Positions 26,396-34,383 of a stretch of 64,000 bases of DNA are shown here, one piece after another. The position numbers were made by a program, and so were the translations under genes. Source of the stretch: Dyadobacter sp. Leaf189 (GTDB lineage Bacteria; Bacteroidota; Bacteroidia; Cytophagales; Spirosomataceae); NCBI RefSeq assembly GCF_001424405.1, contig NZ_LMPS01000006.1, positions 124,001-188,000 on the forward strand, in the 5' to 3' direction. The notes beneath the pieces are model-generated. The model worked only from the letters and a program-made list of their open reading frames with translations, was not told where the DNA came from and did no database searches. Position 1 is the stretch's first letter. Each line of letters begins with the position of its first letter.

Positions 26396-26437
26396 AAAAA
26401 AGCGCCCTTTGGAGGCGCTTGTGATCCCGCTGGGATT
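26396..26437 (-). repeat. Left attachment site: displaced tRNA-Lys 3' end plus terminator
   Basis: GTGATCCCGCTGGGATT (26421-26437) is identical to 53050-53066, which covers the 3' end of tRNA-Lys. Just outside lies a terminator hairpin (26396-26420; AAGCGCC and GGCGCTTTTTT on the minus strand) that closely matches the one beyond the intact tRNA at 53023-53047. The pair of direct repeats marks site-specific insertion into the tRNA 3' end. Confidence 0.85.
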
Positions 26438-26620
26438 ATATTTTTTGAGGTAAAAAATTGCTTATCAAGTAGTTGCACCCTGCCAATCTTGTACTCACCG
26501 ACTCACTCACCAAATTGTCGTAAGTGGCTTGCAATTGGGTCAAATATAATAAATTCAGAGATTGTTCTGCCAGAGACATCGTGAACAATATGATTTTTAA
26601 TGAGCCTGTTAAATTGATTC

Positions 26621-27508
26621 TTAATTCTCAGGTGTCCAGGATATCGGAACAATCCTCGTCTGCATGCTACTGCTTGTTTTATAAACGTATTTAATTTGAC
26701 CAACGAAAGTTTTTTCAGGGAACTTTGAAAATAGCACAGGCTTGATAAGAGATTCTATCTTTTCAAAGTCCTGGTCGCTTTCAAGATAATTTTCATTATG
26801 CTGAATAATCACAGAAATATATTTTGATGGACTGTCTTCAATTTGGTCATAAACTCTAATGCTCGCTGTTAAATACTGACCGAGGCTGTCTGCAAAAAGC
26901 TTTTCCGCCTCTTTGCTTGATTGGTCGTCATACGAGGACTCAACAAAGTCTATTTTCTTTTGTTCAATCGGCGGCATAAGAGCTTTAAAGGGTAGTATTA
27001 ACAACAACATAAGTCCGTATGCTATCACAACTGGGATCAGTGCCTGCCCAATTTCAACCTTTGGTTGTTCAATTGCTCCGTCAAATACGACTAACTTAGT
27101 TCCTGCAATTCTGTCACCAAATCGTCTATTGGAATTTGTCAATGCTACTAATACTTCAACAGGCCATAAAACAATTGACAAATTGCGTATGAAACATTTC
27201 ATTGGGCTTGCGACCAACCCTGTTTCATTATCAACGACTTGCAGCTTCAAAATTCGCTTTGCAATGCTCTGACCATTAATACAGTCTTTACAAAAATATA
27301 ACGCAAAGCCTATTAGATTGACGTATAGGAATGTTCCGCCCAAAAAGTCAATATTTTGTTGTTCGTGTGTTACTTCAAATGCTCGTGCGAAGGTGAAAAT
27401 CATTCCTGGTAGGTAAAACACCATGGCGATCATAGTCATAAAGAAATGATCTAGTAACATCGACCCCAGTCTGGTGCCTACGGAAATTTGTTTGGACATA
27501 TTGGTCAT
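26621..27508 (-). CDS. RDD family membrane protein
   Basis: 295 residues. The N-terminal half is an RDD domain: G-T-R-L-G-S-M-L-L-D-H-F with the Arg and Asp, two helices, then a helix pair with G-Q-S-I-A-K-R-I-L-K-L and R-R-F-G-D-R-I-A-G-T-K-L-V-V. A last membrane helix (about 160-180) leads to a soluble C-terminal domain of about 115 residues that I do not recognise. RDD proteins are poorly understood; some take part in ion or solute handling. It is the first gene inside the left island end. A start at codon 4 is also possible. Confidence 0.78.
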   Translation of the reverse strand: MTNMSKQISVGTRLGSMLLDHFFMTMIAMVFYLPGMIFTFARAFEVTHEQQNIDFLGGTFLYVNLIGFALYFCKDCINGQSIAKRILKLQVVDNETGLVASPMKCFIRNLSIVLWPVEVLVALTNSNRRFGDRIAGTKLVVFDGAIEQPKVEIGQALIPVVIAYGLMLLLILPFKALMPPIEQKKIDFVESSYDDQSSKEAEKLFADSLGQYLTASIRVYDQIEDSPSKYISVIIQHNENYLESDQDFEKIESLIKPVLFSKFPEKTFVGQIKYVYKTSSSMQTRIVPISWTPEN

Positions 27509-27750
27509 TATTTTAACTGATAAGGGATCGTGACAAATATAGTAGTAAACTATCGGTGAAAATGAGAGGAATCGAGATTTTCATTGACGGGAGTTCTAGG
27601 TTCATATCGACATTGCTCGCCCACTAGTTTGAGCAATCAAAGGAGCGCATTGGCGTTACGTCTATGCAGTTCGTTTCGATAGTTTAATAGGCGTCTTGCC
27701 TCAGGTTTTGGAATAAGACCTCATTTTAAGAGCAACTGGGAATATTATAG

Positions 27751-27779
27751 AACTCTCCCGCCAGCGACTACGGAGCGTT
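27751..27779. repeat. 29-bp hairpin repeat, copy 2
   Basis: Matches 17182-17210 at 26 of 29 positions (AACTCTCCCGC at the left end, CGGAGCGTT at the right). Both copies lie within about 1.4 kb to the right of an island-end sequence, so they may be part of the same element design. Confidence 0.55.
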
Positions 27780-27796
27780 TGGGCGGGCCAGATTAG

Positions 27797-28021
27797 TTTG
27801 TAACACAAACTGACTATCAGGAGCTGGAAAGGTTAGTGGATGCTTATGCAAACATGGCACTTTACGAACAACTCGTAGTCGATGGTCAACTAACCAAAGA
27901 GAAAGGCGTGACATACCTGGTGTTAAGCCCTGCAAAAGCGGGCAAACATCGGATTGGCAAGACCTATGAATATGATTCACGAAACAAAGTGGTCAAAGTG
28001 CCATTGAAACGGCAGGAATGA
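27797..28021 (+). pseudogene. Small open frame, possible gene remnant
   Basis: An uninterrupted frame of about 74 codons with plausible protein composition (E-L-E-R-L-V-D-A-Y-A-N-M-A-L-Y-E-Q-L then G-K-T-Y-E-Y-D-S-R-N-K) but no good start: the first candidates are a GTG at 27836 and an ATG at 27854, both after in-frame coding-like sequence. I take it as the 3' end of a truncated gene. The rest of 27509-28157 holds the 29-bp repeat and no other gene I can support. Confidence 0.35.
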
Positions 28022-28180
28022 TCAATGAACAGCCATTTTGATCCTTAATTTGATCTCAAATAGGCAATTGGGTGAAATTCTGGGTCAGAATAGGCATGGT
28101 TGCTCCACTTTAAGCAAAGTCAAAAGCCATTTTAAGAACTTTTGAGCTGGAATCGGCATGTGCGGTGGTTTCCTCCACAG

Positions 28181-28229
28181 CCAGCTATCGCCGGTACGTC
28201 GCAAAAAGCGACTCCCCGGCGGGAGCTGG
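28181..28229. other. Nested hairpin, candidate origin of transfer (oriT)
   Basis: Three nested inverted repeats share one axis: CCAGCT (28181-28186)/AGCTGG (28224-28229), CGCCGG (28189-28194)/CCGGCG (28216-28221) and GTCGC (28198-28202)/GCGAC (28208-28212) around an AAAAA loop. It lies 64 bases upstream of mobC and the relaxase gene, the standard place for oriT in small mobilizable elements. No nic site can be assigned by eye. Confidence 0.5.
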
Positions 28230-28292
28230 CCATGGGAAAACCCCTGGACCCCTGCTATTCGCCTCCGGCTCATAGCTAATCAAGAAAGACAA

Positions 28293-28952
28293 ATGGAAAA
28301 TCAGAAACAAAAAGGCAGACCACCTAAGGAAAAGGGCACTGCCAAAAGAGATCACTTCTCAGTCTGGGTAAGCGCTGACCAGAAAAGACAGATCAACGAG
28401 CTGATCGAAAAAAGCGGGTTTTCCGCCAGCCAGTACTTTTTGACATTGGCGCTTGATGTACCTTTTAAAAGACCACAGAAAAGATCGCTACCTAGGGCAA
28501 CCGCTGAAACGGTTAAGGTGCTGCAACAACTTTCAGGCGTCTTGTCACTAGCAGCCCTAAAGACCAAGGGGCACCAGATGCTTTCAGACCAGTGGCAGCA
28601 GAGTAGCCAGCGGGTTAGGCTGCTCGCAGATCTTATCACCCTTTGGGTGTTTGAAAGCTTTGAGATCCGAAGCGTGAAAAAGGCGTTCGACGAGCTTCTC
28701 AAATGGTCAGATGAGCTTACTTCTTATCTTTCTCAAATGCTACCTGAAACCGAAGGCAAACATCAGCTACTACTAAGATGCAGTTCGACCAGTCGCCTGA
28801 TCGGTGATTTGCAGCAAAAATATGAGGCCTACTATTCGCAGCCACTTGAAGAGCTAACGCCGCTGTGGAAATCTGGTGAAACAGATGCCCTTGCCGTTCA
28901 CGCTGAGATTGAAAAAGCTTTAAGTGCAACCATGAAAAGGATGAGGCTATGA
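28293..28952 (+). CDS. mobC: MobC-like relaxosome accessory protein
   Basis: 219 residues from the ATG at 28293. The basic N-terminus K-G-R-P-P-K-E-K-G (AT-hook-like) precedes a ribbon-helix-helix-type segment (F-S-V-W-V-S-A-D-Q-K-R-Q-I-N-E-L-I-E) and F-S-A-S-Q-Y-F-L, the layout of MobC/plasmid mobilization proteins that bind oriT and help the relaxase open the DNA. The rest is helical. Its stop codon overlaps the start of the relaxase gene by four bases (ATGA), so the two are translationally coupled. Confidence 0.75.
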   Translation: MENQKQKGRPPKEKGTAKRDHFSVWVSADQKRQINELIEKSGFSASQYFLTLALDVPFKRPQKRSLPRATAETVKVLQQLSGVLSLAALKTKGHQMLSDQWQQSSQRVRLLADLITLWVFESFEIRSVKKAFDELLKWSDELTSYLSQMLPETEGKHQLLLRCSSTSRLIGDLQQKYEAYYSQPLEELTPLWKSGETDALAVHAEIEKALSATMKRMRL

Positions 28953-29794
28953 TTGGAAAAGCAAGCCTTGGCAGCTACGCCAAAGGGCTACTTGAATATT
29001 GCTATTACGACAAGCATGTCTCCGCAAAGATGCGCCAATGCCTGGATGAGCAGGATGTCCGAGGGGAATTGGTTTACATTCAAAACCTCGGTATAAAAAT
29101 GCATGCAGATGGAAAATTGGACCTGAACTATTTGATCAACCAGTTTAACAGTAATCATACGCAAAATACGAACCTGAAAAAATTCATGTGGCACCAGTCA
29201 TTTAGCTTCGCGCCAGGCGAAAAGCCCGGCAACGAAACGATCGCAGAGATCTCCACGGAATTTGCCAGGGAGTTTGGGTTTGAACAGAACCAGATGCTGG
29301 TTTTCAAACATGAGGACAGCGCTAATTTGCACTTTCATATTGTAGCCAACCGCATTAATTGCGATGGTAAAAACACCTCAAAGCATTTTCATAACTATGC
29401 CAGAACTGGCGACTTCTGCCGCAGAATGGAACAACGGCTTGAATTAGTCCAAGCGCCGGAAATGAGGATCAATAAGCGACAGGGGCTTGAAAATATCCTG
29501 ACTGACAAGCAGCATTTGAAGCTCAAATTATCTATTGACCAGCTTCTAAATACCACAGCATCGATTGACGAACTTAAAGCCAAATTGTTAACCCAAGGGT
29601 ATAAGACTTATGTTGGAAGAGGGATTGCATTTTATAACATGCGGAAAAATATCAAGATTAAGGGCTCTGACTTAGGACGGAGCTATTCGCTTGCCTGGAT
29701 TGAAAAACGGCTGGCTCAAAACATCGGAATCGAGGCTAAAGAGCAGTTACAGCAGCAGCAAAAAAGGCAGAAAAAACAGGGCCTGGGTATTTAG
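28949..29794 (+). CDS. Relaxase/mobilization nuclease (MobA/VirD2-like, MOBP)
   Basis: 281 residues. Motif III of HUH relaxases is clear: H-E-D-S-A-N-L-H-F-H-I-V-A-N-R near residues 131-145. An early Tyr-rich stretch (L-L-E-Y-C-Y-Y-D-K-H) may contain the nicking tyrosine. It nicks oriT on one strand and pilots the DNA into the recipient. It is shorter than many Bacteroidota relaxases and lacks a helicase or primase extension, in line with a mobilizable element. The C-terminus is a Gln/Lys-rich tail. Confidence 0.88.
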   Translation: MIGKASLGSYAKGLLEYCYYDKHVSAKMRQCLDEQDVRGELVYIQNLGIKMHADGKLDLNYLINQFNSNHTQNTNLKKFMWHQSFSFAPGEKPGNETIAEISTEFAREFGFEQNQMLVFKHEDSANLHFHIVANRINCDGKNTSKHFHNYARTGDFCRRMEQRLELVQAPEMRINKRQGLENILTDKQHLKLKLSIDQLLNTTASIDELKAKLLTQGYKTYVGRGIAFYNMRKNIKIKGSDLGRSYSLAWIEKRLAQNIGIEAKEQLQQQQKRQKKQGLGI

Positions 29795-29851
29795 ATGCCA
29801 GTTTCTAGGGAGAATGACTTATTTTCGTCCTCAAAAACAACCCATAACACC

Positions 29852-30325
29852 ATGAAACTGAAAGCAATTAAATTCTTTTCCCCAGAGGAAAACGTTTCTA
29901 AGGTCAAGGCCACCCCAAAAGCAGCACCGCTTCCGATTGGTTACATTTCTAACTCCGGCAAGCTTGTTTTTCCGGCGGCGGTGCTTCGCGATTTGGAAAT
30001 TGATCCAGAGTCTGCCTATTTTAAAATCGGTACACAGGAAGGAAAGCGGAAAATCAAATCTCTATATCTCGTTCCGGCTGTAAATTCGGATCAAACCTTT
30101 TCGTTCGAAAAAAGTGGTAGAGGTCATGTGATTCCACTGGCTATTATTCTGAAAAAAGGGAATGTCAACTTTGAAAATGAAAAGCTGGTTTTCAAGATTT
30201 CCACGTTTGACTTTGATCAGGCGACGAAAGGATATGAGCTTGCGATTGAGAACGAAGTGCCAAAACCAGAATACACAGGTAAGCCCCGCGGCAGAAAGGC
30301 CAAAGCGGCAGCTCACTCGAAATAA
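29852..30325 (+). CDS. Hypothetical protein with AT-hook-like C-terminus
   Basis: 157 residues from the ATG at 29852; an ATG at 29795 immediately after the relaxase stop would add 19 residues. I recognise no family. Residues about 38-70 (I-S-N-S-G-K-L-V-F-P-A-A-V-L-R-D-L-E-I) resemble a small beta-barrel such as an AbrB-like fold. The C-terminus G-K-P-R-G-R-K-A-K-A-A is AT-hook-like, so DNA binding is possible. It follows mobC and the relaxase gene on the same strand. Confidence 0.6.
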   Translation: MKLKAIKFFSPEENVSKVKATPKAAPLPIGYISNSGKLVFPAAVLRDLEIDPESAYFKIGTQEGKRKIKSLYLVPAVNSDQTFSFEKSGRGHVIPLAIILKKGNVNFENEKLVFKISTFDFDQATKGYELAIENEVPKPEYTGKPRGRKAKAAAHSK

Positions 30326-30430
30326 ATCCAGTCGCCTGTGAGCAGCTATTTGCTTACAGGCGGCTGATTTCACAATAGATTCGTTAACTTTTGAGCCTAA
30401 AAGCTCCCGGCATCTCTTACCTTGACGACC

Positions 30431-30742
30431 ATGCAGCAGCCCAAAACACTTGAAAAACCTGATTTTGCCCCCAAATGGTTTTGGGATTTGGACTATGAGA
30501 AGATAGATTGGCAAGCGTCTTATAAAACGGTTATTGCCCGGATTATAGAGCGAGGTAAAGAGCAGCAATGGCAAGAATTGGTCCGCTTCTACGGGTTGCA
30601 GAAAGTCGTTGACACTGTTAAAAACGAAATTGTGTTCCTGCCTGATTATGCCATTGAAGAGGCCTGCACATACTTTCCTATTAAAAAAGAGGAAATGCTA
30701 TGCTACACGAAGAAACAGTCGAGGCCAGCACACTGGCTTTAA
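30431..30742 (+). CDS. DUF6922-like small protein, probable antitoxin partner
   Basis: 103 residues, likely cytoplasmic. It contains P-K-W-F-W-D-L-D-Y-E-K-I-D-W, a Y-K-T-V-I-A-R-I-I-E-R-G segment and a final E-E-A-C-T-Y-F-P-I-K-K, features of the short proteins that precede AbiEii-like nucleotidyltransferase genes in Bacteroidota. It overlaps the nucleotidyltransferase gene by 43 bases, implying tight coupling. By analogy with AbiE it would be the antitoxin or regulator, although it is not an AbiEi homologue by sequence. Confidence 0.7.
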   Translation: MQQPKTLEKPDFAPKWFWDLDYEKIDWQASYKTVIARIIERGKEQQWQELVRFYGLQKVVDTVKNEIVFLPDYAIEEACTYFPIKKEEMLCYTKKQSRPAHWL

Positions 30743-31377
30743 TCCGCCGGTTGATGGCCGATGAAAATCTTGCGGATTTTTACCTTGTTGGTGGAACGGC
30801 ATTGTCCTTGAAGTTAGGGCATAGGATTTCCATCGATATCGACCTTTTCATCGGCAGAGATTTTGACTCTTCTGCGCTAAATGAGCATCTAAAAAAGGCG
30901 TATGGACTGACTGACGAAAAACAGGTCAAGAACGGCGTCTTCGGATTTATCGATGATGTTAAAGTGGACTTCATCAGCCATCAATATCCGCTTATCAAAC
31001 CCGCAGAGCTAACGAGTGGGATCAGGATGCTTTCTCTGGAAGATATCGGCGCGATGAAGCTTTCGGCAATCGTGCAAAACGGAAGCAGGATCAAGGATTT
31101 TATCGATGTCTATTCTCTTTTGGAGAAGTTACCGCTGGGAGTGCTCGTAAAAGCTTACGCAGATAAATATCCTCAGGCCAGTCCGCAAATTGCCAAGGCA
31201 AGTCTACTGTACCACCAGGACATCGATTTTTCGGTGCCAATCAAACTACTTGATAGAAAATTCGATTGGGACGAAACAAGTATGCGTCTTAGCCAGGCTG
31301 TGTACAGACCGTGGATTACATTTCAGCCGGAGGAAGATCAACCTTCACAGAAACAGCGAAAGGGGCGAAGATTATGA
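30700..31377 (+). CDS. AbiEii/AbiGii-type nucleotidyltransferase, probable toxin
   Basis: 225 residues of the AbiEii nucleotidyltransferase family. Motif I is V-G-G-T-A-L-S-L-K-L-G-H-R-I-S-I-D-I-D-L-F near residues 28-48 with the D-x-D metal ligands, followed by V-K-V-D-F-I-S and the conserved K of G-A-M-K-L-S-A-I. AbiE systems block phage growth or act as toxin-antitoxin pairs; MenT-type relatives add nucleotides to tRNA. Paired with the small gene overlapping its 5' end, it is a defence or maintenance module of the island. Confidence 0.87.
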   Translation: MLHEETVEASTLALIRRLMADENLADFYLVGGTALSLKLGHRISIDIDLFIGRDFDSSALNEHLKKAYGLTDEKQVKNGVFGFIDDVKVDFISHQYPLIKPAELTSGIRMLSLEDIGAMKLSAIVQNGSRIKDFIDVYSLLEKLPLGVLVKAYADKYPQASPQIAKASLLYHQDIDFSVPIKLLDRKFDWDETSMRLSQAVYRPWITFQPEEDQPSQKQRKGRRL

Positions 31378-31415
31378 GACATTTAGAAGTAACCAATGAG
31401 AAAATAGCATACGAG

Positions 31416-31811
31416 CTAATGCTGCTCTTTCAACGTCTTCAACAATTCAAGTTTTTCGCGTTCGCTTTGTAATAAACGTTCATACAGTTCAATCACCTTA
31501 TCTAGCGGATTGAAGTTACAAACATTGTATGAGCCCATTGGTCCCTGATTGATACTATTGTCACTAAAATTGTTAAAGTAATTGAAGACCGCTTCCTCAC
31601 TAAAGTTCTTGATCCCTTCTGGCGTCACTCCGAGAATGTTTGCAATCTGCTCCAATATTTGATCCTCCACGGTTTCACTTTGCTCGATTTTCGACACAGT
31701 TTGCTGGCTAATGTTTAGCTGGTGGGCAATATATTCCTGCTTCAGACCCCGCAGTTCGCGAATCCGGCCGATCTTGTAACCAATATGACTGGGTTTTGTT
31801 GCTGTGCTCAT
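31416..31811 (-). CDS. XRE family transcriptional regulator
   Basis: 131 residues from the ATG at 31811. An N-terminal HTH_3 domain (I-R-E-L-R-G-L-K-Q-E-Y-I-A-H-Q-L, then I-S-Q-Q-T-V-S-K-I-E) covers residues 10-70. A low-complexity Asn/Phe-rich middle (F-N-Y-F-N-N-F-S-D-N) and a C-terminal helix (V-I-E-L-Y-E-R-L-L-Q-S-E-R-E-K) probably serve oligomerisation. It is divergent from the HEPN gene at 31953 with 141 bases between, so it may repress that gene. The same form is common across Bacteroidota mobile elements. Confidence 0.83.
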   Translation of the reverse strand: MSTATKPSHIGYKIGRIRELRGLKQEYIAHQLNISQQTVSKIEQSETVEDQILEQIANILGVTPEGIKNFSEEAVFNYFNNFSDNSINQGPMGSYNVCNFNPLDKVIELYERLLQSEREKLELLKTLKEQH

Positions 31812-31952
31812 GGTTACAAATAAAAGAAATATCCGGGCCAACATCAACAGGTCGCTTTAAAGTGTTTTACTAACGTTCTATGGTAGGATACAACTTGCTA
31901 TGGTTCGGCACGCTCGGCCAGGGCCTCTTTTTTGCTAGAAAAAGAAAAGCCT

Positions 31953-33371
31953 ATGGAGACGAAAAACACAATAGCCAGCGAAAGTCGTATTCCGAATGAG
32001 CAGAAATTGGCAGATGCTCGCAGCTTAATTGCGGATTTCTTTCACGCTACCGATCTGGACTACATGCGTGTCGAGCTGTGGGAGTTTCTAAAATCGGTGA
32101 CCACAGAGAGGCCGTTTTCTTTTCTGGGCGACCCGTCGACGGTACTTTGCCTGGAGAGGCATTTTCAAAAGATGCTTACGGCGTGTCGGCTGCTGTTGGA
32201 GGTTGCCGAAGACGATGGGGCCCACCTAAACATCAGCGATTTGCAGCCTTTCAGTCATGCTCAAATTGAAGCTGATCGGCGGTACATGCGTGATGTACAG
32301 GAGCTTAATGACCGGTATGGAGGGATGATTCGCAGGTTGTCGCTCGCTGAGACAGAGCAGCCACTACTGGCGATTAAGCGCGTTTTCGAGATTTACAGCT
32401 ACGACCAGTGGCAGCAGATTCTGGAAGATTGGGTGGAATATGGATTAGGCAAAGTGAGTATTTGCGAAGCCACCGGCGAATGTGCTGAAATCATCCAGTA
32501 CGAACTGTTGGAATCGCTACTTGAAGCCGTTTTCCTGATTTCAAGGCGTGATGCAGGGATTCCGTATCAGAAACGCCGACTTGGGAAAGTAGCTGGCAGT
32601 AAAGCAATCATCGAACTGCTAATTGCGGCACTTGACCCGCTACTAATATTTGAGGTAAAGCATCCCACGCCAGATTCAACGGAGCAGAAGCCATACAGGG
32701 ACCTGCTGATTGTGTTTGCCGATGACAATCAAAAGCCCTTCAAAGAGCATCAACCCATCGTTGAGCTATTTAGTATGGGCGATGAAAGACTCTGCTGCTC
32801 AGTTCACAAATTATCGGATCTTCATCATGCGCTTACCGCCGGGCAAGTGTATTTCTCTTTGGCCTGTACCACCGAAAATCTGGTTTACGAAAGAAGTGTT
32901 TCACCATTGCCGGAAGTACTCCCGGAAACGCTGGCGCAATTGATTAATAAATCAAGGCAGGGCTTTGTAATCGGGATGAACAAAGCCAGAAAGTTCTATG
33001 AGGGGGCAGGGTACTACCAACAATTAGGTGAGCATGCATTATCGATGTTCATGCTTCAACAAGCTGTTGAAACTACGTTTCGAACCACTGCCATTGCGCT
33101 TTATGGAAACGAGCGACGCACCCATTCCATCAGATCACTTAAAAGGTTTAATCAAAGGTTAACACCTCAACTGAATGACATCTTTCCTGGCGGCTTGCCG
33201 GACGAAGAAAGGCTTTTGCAGCTTTTGGAAGACGCATATCTTGAAGCAAGGTACAATCTACATTATCAGGTCAGCGAACAGGACCTTCATTTAATCTCAT
33301 CACGGGTCTTCCGCCTGCTGGAACTAGCCGAGGCGGTATTCGAAGAGAGATTGACGACAATTCGAATTTAA
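31953..33371 (+). CDS. HEPN domain protein with degenerate nucleotidyltransferase-like domain
   Basis: 472 residues from the ATG at 31953. The C-terminal 130 form a HEPN domain (M-L-Q-Q-A-V-E-T-T-F-R-T-T, then T-H-S-I-R-S-L and A-Y-L-E-A-R-Y-N-L-H-Y). The preceding 100 residues align with the MNT domain of the protein at 46079: I-I-E-L-L-I-A-A-L-D-P-L-L-I-F-E-V-K-H matches the strand before the active site and Y-R-D-L-L-I-V-F-A-D-D matches S-D-Y-D-I-L-V-I-T-K-D. The G-S-x-x-R motif and the D-x-D pair are missing, so this domain is probably inactive. The first 200 residues are unknown. Confidence 0.72.
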   Translation: METKNTIASESRIPNEQKLADARSLIADFFHATDLDYMRVELWEFLKSVTTERPFSFLGDPSTVLCLERHFQKMLTACRLLLEVAEDDGAHLNISDLQPFSHAQIEADRRYMRDVQELNDRYGGMIRRLSLAETEQPLLAIKRVFEIYSYDQWQQILEDWVEYGLGKVSICEATGECAEIIQYELLESLLEAVFLISRRDAGIPYQKRRLGKVAGSKAIIELLIAALDPLLIFEVKHPTPDSTEQKPYRDLLIVFADDNQKPFKEHQPIVELFSMGDERLCCSVHKLSDLHHALTAGQVYFSLACTTENLVYERSVSPLPEVLPETLAQLINKSRQGFVIGMNKARKFYEGAGYYQQLGEHALSMFMLQQAVETTFRTTAIALYGNERRTHSIRSLKRFNQRLTPQLNDIFPGGLPDEERLLQLLEDAYLEARYNLHYQVSEQDLHLISSRVFRLLELAEAVFEERLTTIRI

Positions 33372-33463
33372 CGCGAGAGGACTACAATGCCTTTTGCAGG
33401 TTGTTCAGACTGCCGGTAAGGATCACTAAAAGATGCGTTCAGTGCAAACGAAAGTTACAAAGC

Positions 33464-33586
33464 AAAAAAAGACGGTTGCAAGCCTGCACTGCGTCATCCG
33501 GCTTTTTAGCTGACCGCACTACAGTCAGCCGCGCCTTAAACCGCCGGATGGGCTTGCAACCAAGGAGACAAGCCCCGTCCTTTTTT
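33464..33586 (+). other. Long structured palindrome upstream of ardA (ncRNA or single-strand promoter candidate)
   Basis: Perfect 11-bp arms GGTTGCAAGCC (33474-33484)/GGCTTGCAACC (33551-33561) are stacked on perfect 8-bp arms CATCCGGC (33495-33502)/GCCGGATG (33543-33550), with a separate hairpin GCTGAC (33509-33514)/GTCAGC (33524-33529) inside. A-rich (33464-33470) and T-rich (33581-33586) flanks could extend it. There is no protein-coding signal in this stretch. It ends about 70 bases before ardA. Confidence 0.55.
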
Positions 33587-33656
33587 CTTTGATCGATAGG
33601 CAGCGATTGCCCTGAGCACAAAGCCGGGGCCAAAGCAACTTAAATGCCTTTCAATC

Positions 33657-34214
33657 ATGAGAAATCTCGAAAATGCTCCAAGAATCTATGTTGGAACCTA
33701 TGGCCAGTACAACAGTGGCTCGCTGTTCGGTAAATGGTTTGACTTGACGGACTATACAGACCTGAAAGAATTCCTGCAAGACTGCTTTGAATTCCATCGA
33801 AATGAACTGGATCCGGAACTCATGTTCCAAGACTGGGAGAATATCCCGGATTTTTTGATATCGGAATGCAGCCTTCAAAAAGAAGCATTTGCCTATTTTG
33901 AGGCCACCGGCGAAATGGACGATGAGACTGCCGAAGCATTTGAGATCTATTGCAAACAAATAAACTACTGGCCTTCCAACGGATACGAGCTGGAAGACCA
34001 ACTTGAAAGTTTCCGGGAATGCTACCGGGGATTCTTTGGTGGCTCAATGAAAGATCCAGAGCTTGAATATGCCTACCAATACGTCGAAGAGACGGGGCTG
34101 CTATCAGGCATGCCCTCCACACTCGAAAAATATTTTAATTACGAGGCCTTCGCCAGAGACCTGTTTTTGGAAGGCTACAGCGAATACGAAGGGCATGTAT
34201 TCGCTGATTATTAA
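33657..34214 (+). CDS. ardA: ArdA-family antirestriction protein
   Basis: 185 residues, slightly longer than the usual 165-170. The family start R-I-Y-V-G-T-Y-G-Q-Y-N-S-G-S-L-F-G-K-W is clear, as is E-L-M-F-Q-D-W-E-N-I-P. The protein is very acidic (many D and E), because ArdA mimics bent B-form DNA and blocks type I restriction enzymes during entry of unmodified DNA. Its location near mob and the oriT-like hairpin fits a leading-region gene expressed early in a recipient. A strong terminator follows directly. Confidence 0.93.
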   Translation: MRNLENAPRIYVGTYGQYNSGSLFGKWFDLTDYTDLKEFLQDCFEFHRNELDPELMFQDWENIPDFLISECSLQKEAFAYFEATGEMDDETAEAFEIYCKQINYWPSNGYELEDQLESFRECYRGFFGGSMKDPELEYAYQYVEETGLLSGMPSTLEKYFNYEAFARDLFLEGYSEYEGHVFADY

Positions 34215-34218
34215 ACCT

Positions 34219-34257
34219 AAAGCGCAGTTCGATGCCAGCCGCATCGAACTGCGCTTT
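34219..34257 (+). terminator. Rho-independent terminator of ardA
   Basis: A perfect 16-bp stem: AAAGCGCAGTTCGATG (34219-34234) and its complement (34242-34257) around a 7-base loop, followed by ATTCTTTTTATTCC. It starts five bases after the ardA stop codon. Confidence 0.9.
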
Positions 34258-34383
34258 ATTCTTTTTATTCCACTGGAAACAAAGGAAGCAATAATCAAAT
34301 GCAGCCTATTATTTTCCAGGCGAAAACATCGATTACACATAAGTGAGGGTGTTTTGGGGATAGTCAACGTAAAACAAAGAACA

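Noticed and set aside
33464-33586. Integron attC site
   Set aside because: Inverted arms exist but the conserved RYYYAAC and GTTRRRY core sequences are absent and no integron integrase is nearby.
34063-34383. N-terminal extension of the HTH protein through the end of ardA
   Set aside because: It overlaps ardA and its perfect terminator; the ATG at 34384 starts a normal-looking protein.
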